Assembly (NCBI RefSeq): GCF_020283565.1
Contig: NC_060060.1
Coordinates: 18,600,001-18,664,000, forward strand
Direction: 5' to 3'
Length of the DNA: 64,000 bases
Source: Trifolium pratense
Lineage: Eukaryota > Streptophyta > Magnoliopsida > Fabales > Fabaceae
In this document: piece by piece, positions 57,568 through 64,000 of the stretch
How the letters are laid out: each line of letters begins with the position of its first letter
Numbering within the stretch: position 1 is the first letter of the stretch
The notes under the pieces: generated by a model
What the model saw: only the letters and a program-made list of their open reading frames with translations
Told to the model about the DNA's origin: nothing
Databases searched by the model: none
Position numbers and translations under genes: made by a program

Positions 57568-58112
57568 GTGGAGATAGTGTAACACTTAAATTGCAGAAAA
57601 TTCTGGATAGCTTTTCTGACCTTCAGAGTAGGGTAGAAAAACAAACATCCTATTTAGAAAGACAATTTAAAGAAGATGAACCCTATGACACATGGAGTTT
57701 TAGTAACGAAGATTTCACCTGCTATGAAGAAGATGAAAGTCATAAATACCCTCACCTTTTTCATACAAGAAATCCACAACTCAACAACATAGCATGTATG
57801 ATAACTTACATGATAAAAAACCTTTGTCAAGAGAAACTTGTTGAAGAAATTCAACCTGTTAAGCTAGAATGGTATCAAAGGGTAGATATGATTCTAGAAG
57901 AACAAAGAAAGAGTCAAGAAAGGATAGAAGACCTTTTAGAACTTTTAGAAAAAAGATATCTAACTCAGGATGAGTTAACTCAAATTCTTAAGAAGGGGGA
58001 AGATAGGGGAAAAGCAATAGTTATCCCGGAACCGGAAATTCAAACCCAACCTAAGGAAAAAACTTCTGAATCCAAACAATTAAGTATTAGACCACCTTCT
58101 ACTTACTTTTAA
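57564..58112 (+). CDS. Viral coiled-coil protein (ORF III-like, virion-associated type)
   Basis: 182 aa. N-terminal heptads (near residues 5-37) and a second helical block with EEQRKSQERIEDLLELLEKR (near 112-131) predict coiled coils. The C-terminus is Lys/Pro-rich and basic. Position directly before the coat protein matches ORF III of caulimoviruses, whose product trimerises and associates with virions, but sequence similarity is not obvious by eye. Its stop overlaps the coat protein ATG (TAATG). Confidence 0.6.
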   Translation: MSGDSVTLKLQKILDSFSDLQSRVEKQTSYLERQFKEDEPYDTWSFSNEDFTCYEEDESHKYPHLFHTRNPQLNNIACMITYMIKNLCQEKLVEEIQPVKLEWYQRVDMILEEQRKSQERIEDLLELLEKRYLTQDELTQILKKGEDRGKAIVIPEPEIQTQPKEKTSESKQLSIRPPSTYF

Positions 58113-59449
58113 TGGAAAATACAGAAGAAACCCTTAATAGGCAACTAGAAAACCTAGAAAGACTTATGGTCTCTTTAGATATAAGTGGAAAAAATCAGGA
58201 GATCCCTGATAACAAATCTGAAGATAACAATCAGATCATTTATGATTTTAGCTCAGAAGAAGCTAGTGAAAACGAAAATGAGAATCCTCATTTCGTAAAA
58301 ATAGAAGAACATGGAGAAACTTCAGGTACCAAAAGACCTGCAGATTTTGAAAAGGAATTTACCAAACAAAAATTCCAAAAAGTACCTCATTACTATGAGC
58401 CTTCACAAAACCCTTTTCAAGGACAAGGTGTTTTAGACATAGATTGTAGTTTAGACACTGCAAAGGATCTTAGAGATTGGTACAATACAAATAATGTATT
58501 AGTCCATCTGAATGAAGATCTAAGAAATTTAGGATCAGTTGATATTTTCAACTACCTACAATATAAAACTAGAGGAAATGCATTTAAATACATTTCAAAT
58601 CTACCACCACAAGTTATGGGAACTATGCCTTTAATAGGATCCTTAGTTACAGACTGGGTATATAGTTTACTAGTCAAAGAATTCAAAGGATGGAAGGATA
58701 CCGTCCAATCAAAAGCAGCATTTTCCGATCAAAATCTTTGGAAAATAACTAATTTAAAAATTTGCAATATGTGTTACATTGATAACTTTATTTGTGAATT
58801 TCAGAGTTATTATTATAACATAGACAATGAAACAAGACTATCAAGAGGATTGTTAGATCTCCTCTATGATAAGCTTCCAGAAGGAATGTCAACTCAAGTC
58901 AAACTATACTTTACCTCAATATCATCAGAAGGAAAGGTAGATGATACTCTAGGAGGAAGAATAACTGTTTTAAAACAGTGGCTCACAGATAAATGTAGCG
59001 AAAAGATAGCTAAAAGAGAAGCTAAAGTATCACTTTGCTGTGATAAGTTACAGAACAAAGTAGGAAACTATAGGTGTAACTCTAGAAATCCTAAAAAGAA
59101 ATCTAGAAGAAATATAAGGTCTTATAAGAAAAAGAAATTCAGAAAAATCCCTTTTAAGAAATTTAGAAAAGGAGATAAGAAATTCTTTAGGAAAAAACCA
59201 CCTTATCCTAAAAGAAAAACATGTCCGCAAGATAAGAAATCATGCACATGTTGGTTATGTCATGAAGAAGGACACTATGCCAATGAGTGCCCTAAAAGGG
59301 ATAACCCTAAGAAAAATGTCTTACAAGCCATATACGCAATAGGATATGAACCTATAGAATCAGATGTAGAATCTGATGAGGAAATTTATGAATACTGCAC
59401 AGAGACAGATTCAGAGATAGACTTAGATGTCGAAGAAAGTACTTGGTAA
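58112..59449 (+). CDS. Coat protein (capsid) of the endogenous caulimovirid
   Basis: 445 aa. Acidic N-terminus, a central capsid core, a long Lys/Arg-rich stretch (near residues 325-370) suited to nucleic-acid binding and nuclear import, and a zinc knuckle CWLCHEEGHYANEC (C-x2-C-x4-H-x4-C, near 380-393). The acidic tail is rich in Asp and Glu. This acidic-core-basic-knuckle-acidic layout is that of caulimovirid capsid precursors. The reading frame is uninterrupted, and it overlaps the polymerase ORF by 23 bp. Confidence 0.9.
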   Translation: MENTEETLNRQLENLERLMVSLDISGKNQEIPDNKSEDNNQIIYDFSSEEASENENENPHFVKIEEHGETSGTKRPADFEKEFTKQKFQKVPHYYEPSQNPFQGQGVLDIDCSLDTAKDLRDWYNTNNVLVHLNEDLRNLGSVDIFNYLQYKTRGNAFKYISNLPPQVMGTMPLIGSLVTDWVYSLLVKEFKGWKDTVQSKAAFSDQNLWKITNLKICNMCYIDNFICEFQSYYYNIDNETRLSRGLLDLLYDKLPEGMSTQVKLYFTSISSEGKVDDTLGGRITVLKQWLTDKCSEKIAKREAKVSLCCDKLQNKVGNYRCNSRNPKKKSRRNIRSYKKKKFRKIPFKKFRKGDKKFFRKKPPYPKRKTCPQDKKSCTCWLCHEEGHYANECPKRDNPKKNVLQAIYAIGYEPIESDVESDEEIYEYCTETDSEIDLDVEESTW

Positions 59450-61469
59450 AGGAAATCCAAGTGCAACATTTATAAAAATAGTGCTAGAAAATAAAAACCT
59501 TTTAGCCTATATAGATACAGGTGCAACCCTTTGTTTTGGAAGAAAATCGATCTCTAGGAACTGGGATAGATTAGAAAAGCCAAAAGAAATAGTTGTTGCA
59601 GACAAGTCAAAACATCAAATATGGTTTTGCCTTAAGGATGTATCTATAGAAATTGAAGGATATAAGTTTTTTATCCCTACAATTTATTTACATGATTCAG
59701 GTCTTGATCTAATCATTGGAAACAATTTTCTAAAATTATATGAACCCTTTATTCAAAGGAGTAATACAATTTCTCTTCGATGGAAAAATCTTGGAAATCC
59801 AGACGAAAAGAAAACAATTACTACAAAAATAATTACTAGAAATGAAATTTTAAAAATGATTTCTGGCAATTTGAAAAAACTTAGTTCTATTTGGGAAGAA
59901 TATAAATTCTTTTCAACTTTAGAAGAAAGACTCAATGAAGTTTGTTCTGATGATCCATTAGATAATCAGAAAAATACTAATCATGAATTAATAGTAATTC
60001 GACTTAAAAACCCGAATGAAGAAGTCAACGTTCCTAATAGAATTCCATATACTATTAAGGATGTTGAAGAATTCAAAACTGAGTGTAAAGATTTACTTGA
60101 AAAAGGACTAATAAGACCTTCTTCAAGCCCACATTCAGCTCCAGCTTTTTATGTCGAAAATCATAACGAGATAAAAAGAGGGAAAAGAAGAATGGTGATT
60201 AACTATAAGAAAATCAATCTTGCAACCATTGGAGATTCTTATGGATTACCTAGAAAAGATTTTATTTTTGAAAAAATTAAAGGTTGTAACTATTTTTCAT
60301 CCCTTGATGCAAAATCAGGATATTATCAGCTAAGACTTTCTGATGAAACAAAACCTTTAACGGCATTTTCATGTCCGCCACAAAAACATTTTGAATGGAA
60401 TGTTTTACCCTTTGGGTTAAAACAAGCACCTTCAATATATCAAAGATTTATGGATAATTCTTTACAAGGATTAGACCATATATGCCTTGCATATATTGAC
60501 GATATACTTATTTTTACAAAAGGAACAAAAGAACAACATATCAAGGATGTTGAAATAGTTCTTTTAAGAATTAAAGAAAAAGGAATTGTTATTTCAAAAA
60601 AGAAATCACAACTTTGTAAAACTGAAATTGAGTATCTCGGAATAATCATAAAAGATAATGGAGAACTCAATTTAGCGCCACATACCCAGGAAAAGATTTC
60701 CGCTTTCCCTGATGTATTAGTGGATAGAAAACAAATTCAAAGATTCTTAGGATGTTTGAATTATATTGCCAATGAAGGATTTTTTAAAGACTTGGCAAAA
60801 GAAAGAAAAATTTTACAAAAGAAAATTTCTGAAAAAATTCCTTGGTCATGGACAGACGAAGATACTAAGATTGTGAAAACAATTAAGAGTAAAATTCAAG
60901 TCCTACCAAAGCTTTACAATCCCACAAATGATGACTTTCTAGTTGTCGAAATTGATGCATCCAAAGATACATGGGCAGGATGTATGAGAGCTTTCCCTAA
61001 CGGAAAAGCAATACAAAAACTCAATGAGTTTGGTGAAAATCTGAGCATAACCTCAGATATACAATCTGATCTAATTTCGAAAGAAAGAAAGACAGATAAA
61101 AAACAAAATTTGGTAGATTACTCTGCTAAATTTAATATAAAAGAAAAAGAGTTATTACTCTGTAAATACATATCGGGAACTTTTTCTGATACAGAAACAA
61201 GATATCCGATAGCTGAGTTAGAAACACTTGCATGTGTTCGAGTATTAGAAAAATGGAGAGTAGAACTTCTACCCTCTAGGTTTCTTTTGCGAACAGATTC
61301 AAAATATCTAACAGGATTCTGGAGATATAATATAAAAGCAGATTATAAAAGCGGACGATTAATTCGTTGGCAGATGAAATTACAACAATTTCAACCATAC
61401 ATCCAGTATATAAAATCTGAAAACAACAGTTTTGCAGATACTCTTACACGGGAATGGAGCAAGCAATAA
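59427..61469 (+). CDS. Polymerase: aspartic protease, reverse transcriptase, RNase H
   Basis: 680 aa, close to the usual length for caulimoviruses. Protease active site DTGA at about 30-33. Reverse transcriptase has the catalytic YIDD at about 356-359, preceded by the SLDAKSGYYQ and FGLKQAPSIYQRFM blocks. RNase H shows EIDAS (about 508), ELETLA and RTDSKY (about 620-628), with the Asp/Glu residues of the active site present. There is no integrase, as expected for a pararetrovirus; chromosomal entry would be by host end-joining. No stop or frameshift. It ends 16 bp inside the transactivator ORF. Confidence 0.95.
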   Translation: MSKKVLGKGNPSATFIKIVLENKNLLAYIDTGATLCFGRKSISRNWDRLEKPKEIVVADKSKHQIWFCLKDVSIEIEGYKFFIPTIYLHDSGLDLIIGNNFLKLYEPFIQRSNTISLRWKNLGNPDEKKTITTKIITRNEILKMISGNLKKLSSIWEEYKFFSTLEERLNEVCSDDPLDNQKNTNHELIVIRLKNPNEEVNVPNRIPYTIKDVEEFKTECKDLLEKGLIRPSSSPHSAPAFYVENHNEIKRGKRRMVINYKKINLATIGDSYGLPRKDFIFEKIKGCNYFSSLDAKSGYYQLRLSDETKPLTAFSCPPQKHFEWNVLPFGLKQAPSIYQRFMDNSLQGLDHICLAYIDDILIFTKGTKEQHIKDVEIVLLRIKEKGIVISKKKSQLCKTEIEYLGIIIKDNGELNLAPHTQEKISAFPDVLVDRKQIQRFLGCLNYIANEGFFKDLAKERKILQKKISEKIPWSWTDEDTKIVKTIKSKIQVLPKLYNPTNDDFLVVEIDASKDTWAGCMRAFPNGKAIQKLNEFGENLSITSDIQSDLISKERKTDKKQNLVDYSAKFNIKEKELLLCKYISGTFSDTETRYPIAELETLACVRVLEKWRVELLPSRFLLRTDSKYLTGFWRYNIKADYKSGRLIRWQMKLQQFQPYIQYIKSENNSFADTLTREWSKQ

Positions 61470-62935
61470 AGATCTTGCAACATAATCTGAAACAAAAAGA
61501 CGAACAGATTGAAGCTACTCAACAGCGTCTTACAAAACTCTCTTCTGAGAAGGGGGAGATAATTACAACATTACAAAATTTGCAACAATATACAGCAAAT
61601 ACAAACATCAGTGAACCAACTGAAGAAGAAAACAGCAGCAACACCAAAGAAAATTGGGACTTACTTGGACAAGATTCTGGAAAATACAACTACTATGTAA
61701 AGTATTCAGCTCCAAAAAGCTCGAAGATTCCAATTAAAGCAATAGTACCAAGTGATTGGAAAGAGGAACAAAAATCTTCAGAAACAACTTCAGACAGCAA
61801 GAAATCATGGGCTGATGAAGTAGAAGAAGAAGATGAGGCAAGAAAAAATGGTTTGTCAACAACTATCCAAACAAACGATCCCGTAGACAATGAAATGGGA
61901 AAGTTCGAAGCTTATGTCATTTTCGATGGCCCAATGAAAGGGATCTACAGAAAATGGGCAATAGCAAAACAGCACATTATCGGAAAAAATGTACGCCACA
62001 AAGGCTACAAAACCATTAAAGAAGCAGAACAAGCTCTTTACGGTCCTTACAAAGAAATTACAGCAGCAAAAGATATCCAAAGATCTTCAACAATGGAGTC
62101 AAAAAAGAAGCTGTCAATTGATAAAATCCGCCAGCTAGAACATCAAAAAACATTCCACTTAGCAGACCCAACTTTCACAGAGTTTAGTCTTAGATGGAAA
62201 TGGATAAATAACTATATAGAAGAATTCTCTACAGATTGCTTCTACCCAACAAACAAGTATGGATGTTCAAAAACGGTCCTACTTCCAGGAATAGACAATC
62301 AGCTTTGTCTATCATTCTTTCAAAATGGATTGATCAGCACAATCTATCTCGAAGAAAAAGAACAAAGAAGTTTTGGAGAACTCAAATACTTTCCAAAAGA
62401 ACTTCAAAACCTAGTACAAAAATTCAACAATCTCTTTGCCAAAGGAAAAGAAATATTCCTTCAAATTGATTCAACATATCCATGGTACGATGAAATTACT
62501 CTGGATTTAACTATAAAACCACAATATCTCATCAAAATAGGGATATCAAACAAGACATATCCAACTATGTCGAAAGAAAAAAATGAATGGCACCCAGCCA
62601 GTTACATTGCACAGATGAAACACTTCAGACAAAAGGTTACCAGGTTAACCCAGCAAACAAACTACAGGGTTGTTTACGACGATCCATCAACAGTCGTTTA
62701 CAGCGATTCCAGAAAGCCAGCCAAGGAGAAAGATTCACAGGCTGTTAAAAATCTTGAAGAAAGAGTTGACCAGCTAAAGGAAGACTACACAAAATTACCC
62801 ATGGTAATTAGAGAAGAACTGTGTAGAAATTTTACACAAAGTTACAAAGGTCACATGTGTGAAATCTGTCCGCCAAAATCGTCGGCACAAAACGACAAAG
62901 AAGCACTCAGTGGAAAACAACACGTCACAATGTAG
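61454..62935 (+). CDS. Translational transactivator / viroplasmin (ORF VI type)
   Basis: 493 aa. The caulimovirus viroplasmin domain (RNase H1-N-like fold) is visible near residues 152-205: FEAYVIFDGPMKGIY, then WAIAKQHIIGKNVRHKGYK and EAEQALYG. In the family this protein forms inclusion bodies and lets ribosomes reinitiate on downstream ORFs of the polycistronic RNA. The N-terminus is coiled-coil and acidic. The C-terminus has a predicted coiled coil (NLEERVDQLKEDY) and a short Cys pair, CEIC. The ORF is unbroken. Confidence 0.9.
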   Translation: MEQAIKILQHNLKQKDEQIEATQQRLTKLSSEKGEIITTLQNLQQYTANTNISEPTEEENSSNTKENWDLLGQDSGKYNYYVKYSAPKSSKIPIKAIVPSDWKEEQKSSETTSDSKKSWADEVEEEDEARKNGLSTTIQTNDPVDNEMGKFEAYVIFDGPMKGIYRKWAIAKQHIIGKNVRHKGYKTIKEAEQALYGPYKEITAAKDIQRSSTMESKKKLSIDKIRQLEHQKTFHLADPTFTEFSLRWKWINNYIEEFSTDCFYPTNKYGCSKTVLLPGIDNQLCLSFFQNGLISTIYLEEKEQRSFGELKYFPKELQNLVQKFNNLFAKGKEIFLQIDSTYPWYDEITLDLTIKPQYLIKIGISNKTYPTMSKEKNEWHPASYIAQMKHFRQKVTRLTQQTNYRVVYDDPSTVVYSDSRKPAKEKDSQAVKNLEERVDQLKEDYTKLPMVIREELCRNFTQSYKGHMCEICPPKSSAQNDKEALSGKQHVTM

Positions 62936-63181
62936 TGGCAGACAAAGAAAAGCAGCCACCCACTATGTAGGGTCGGATAAGACTGCCTTATCACTAAGGC
63001 ATCTACTTTATGTAAATTATTGTTTGTCCGTTTTCTTTAGTGCGTTTTTCTTTTGCTTTAATAGCTGTCACGGATAGGGACATGTGAACTACTTGTAAGT
63101 CCTACTCCGCTATAAATAAGAGCCTTGATGCTCGTTTGTAATCAGAATGAAATTAAGTTTGAATGAAGTTTTTCATTTCTC

Positions 63182-63201
63182 CTAAAATCTTAAGATTTTA
63201 G
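63182..63201. repeat. 20-bp perfect palindrome in viral leader
   Basis: CTAAAATCTTAAGATTTTAG, its own reverse complement, about 65 bp downstream of the TATA box. Confidence 0.95.
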
Positions 63202-63204
63202 TGT

Positions 63205-63264
63205 TGATAGTTGAGCTAATACTCTGGAGCTATCAGAACGTTGAGGTAATACTCTGGAGCGTTC
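63205..63264 (+). other. Twin hairpins with matching loops and different stems
   Basis: Hairpin 1: TGATAG (63205-63210) pairs with CTATCA (63230-63235) around a 19-nt loop. Hairpin 2: GAACG (63236-63240) pairs with CGTTC (63260-63264) around a 19-nt loop identical but for one base. Each loop contains GAG...CTC, able to add an inner 3-bp stem. The stems differ in sequence yet each is self-complementary. Confidence 0.7.
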
Positions 63265-63471
63265 ACCAATCAAAATTCGAAAGAATCATAGACGGTCGTA
63301 GTGGACTGATAACAAAGACGAAAGTCATCAATTCAAAATCAAATTCAAGAATATCAAATCAGGTATAAACATGTTTATGTTAAATTTAAATAACATCTTT
63401 CAATACTATAGAATATCAAAGTTCTGTTTAAATAATGTTCAAATACATGTTAAAATATTTCAAAAATCAAT

Positions 63472-64000
63472 ATGACTGAAGTATCATATTTCGAAGAAAC
63501 ATCTAGCTATCACACAGATGTTATCTGTGATAATAAAATAGAAAGTGCAGAATTATCTTTAACTGCAGAAGAAAATTTCAAAAGAAAATATAACATGTTC
63601 AAAAATATTTTCTCAAGAAAAAATATTCTGAAATTTGGAATAATGACAGGAGAAGAAGCAATTCCCATTGATTCTACTCATGGAAATATAGTTATATCTA
63701 CTATAGATACAACTCAACTTAAAGAAAGAATTAAAACCTTTTCAGAAAATGAAAGATCTAAAATTGGTTATATTCATATATCGACCATTCAGATTTTAAT
63801 TAAAAGTACTTTTATGAAAGGTATTAATTCACCTCTAGAAATAGCCTTAAAAGACTCCAGAATTCTAGACACAGATCAAGCAACAATTGCAAAAGGAAAT
63901 TGCAATCTAAAATATGGTAAAATCAAATTTGATATAAATTTACAAATTGGTTTATCCCTAAAAGATAAAGATCTTGATAGGTCTATAGTTTTTCATTATA
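63472..64000 (+). CDS. Movement protein (30K superfamily), cut by window end
   Basis: The first 176 codons are open and start at ATG 63472. The region with HISTIQILIKSTFMKGI followed by PLEIALKDSRI (near residues 100-130) is the conserved core of caulimovirid cell-to-cell movement proteins (30K fold). It is the first ORF after the leader, as in this family. The 3' part lies beyond the window. Confidence 0.85.
   Translation, partial: MTEVSYFEETSSYHTDVICDNKIESAELSLTAEENFKRKYNMFKNIFSRKNILKFGIMTGEEAIPIDSTHGNIVISTIDTTQLKERIKTFSENERSKIGYIHISTIQILIKSTFMKGINSPLEIALKDSRILDTDQATIAKGNCNLKYGKIKFDINLQIGLSLKDKDLDRSIVFHY

Larger units (their letters stand above)
62936..63471 (+). promoter_or_regulatory. 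Large intergenic region: pregenomic RNA promoter and leader
   Basis: This is the only non-coding stretch of the viral sequence, between transactivator and movement protein, where caulimovirids keep the full-length-RNA promoter. TATAAATAAG lies at 63111-63120. Upstream are an ACGTCA (TGACGT) motif at 62921-62926 that could serve as an activator site, and the GATAAGACTGCCTTATC inverted repeat at about 62977-62993. Downstream are a 20-bp palindrome (63182-63201), twin hairpins (63205-63264) and a donor-like CAG|GTATAA at about 63360. I did not find a strong Met-tRNA primer site here. Confidence 0.75.
57270..64000 (+). mobile_element. Endogenous caulimovirid (pararetrovirus), near-complete
   Basis: At least 6.7 kb of Caulimoviridae sequence in the host chromosome, continuing past the window. 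Gene order is short ORF, coiled-coil ORF, coat protein, polymerase, transactivator, intergenic region, movement protein. That is the circular order of caulimo-/soymovirus-type genomes opened just before the coiled-coil ORF. Every full ORF seen is unbroken. The left junction lies somewhere between the Stowaway MITE (ends 57095) and about 57325; 57098-57270 shows no viral signature. Genus assignment would need a tree of the reverse transcriptase. Confidence 0.93.

Overview
The window is nuclear DNA of a flowering plant. It has split genes with GT-AG introns, AT-rich spacers and dense nested transposons. The conserved genes look eudicot, and the repeats (short SINEs ending in A-runs, hAT/Stowaway/Tourist MITEs, an Athila-type Gypsy element) fit a legume, probably of the clover/Medicago clade. 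The species assignment is inference.

Four conserved host genes appear usable. (1) 3231-5273 (+): a long coiled-coil protein resembling Arabidopsis At4g38062. (2) 7915-14614 (+): a 13-exon plastid mechanosensitive channel of the MSL2/MSL3 type. (3) 16134-20914 (-): a 10-exon Golgi O-fucosyltransferase-family protein. (4) 43530-48082 (-): a 7-exon organellar (probably mitochondrial) translation initiation factor IF-2. Exon edges were placed by eye from splice sites, reading-frame continuity and family knowledge.

Between them lies repeat-rich DNA. At 21-27 kb are LINE debris, an (AT)n tract, and a roughly 0.7 kb duplicated segment with a Stowaway MITE in only one copy. At 27.7-40.7 kb a RuvX/YqgF-like gene (pre-16S rRNA nuclease family) has been amplified in tandem into three decayed copies. 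All three have Asn where the family has its first catalytic Asp. This array is broken by inverted repeats (28.85-29.32 kb and 29.46-32.48 kb) and by a very young, pol-less Athila-like LTR element (33581-39019). The two 1232-bp LTRs differ at only three positions that I could find, and the target site is CTTAC. At 48-57 kb are MITEs, SINEs, a tandem satellite, a LINE pseudogene and several foldback elements.

The right end (about 57.3 kb to the edge) is an endogenous pararetrovirus of family Caulimoviridae. Its ORFs are in the order small ORF, coiled-coil ORF, coat protein, protease/RT/RNase H, transactivator/viroplasmin, large intergenic promoter/leader, movement protein (cut by the window end). 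The five complete ORFs are uninterrupted and joined by short stop/start overlaps, as expected for a polycistronic genome whose transactivator promotes reinitiation. The leader holds two adjacent hairpins with near-identical loops and different, self-complementary stems. This is the least expected structure in the window.
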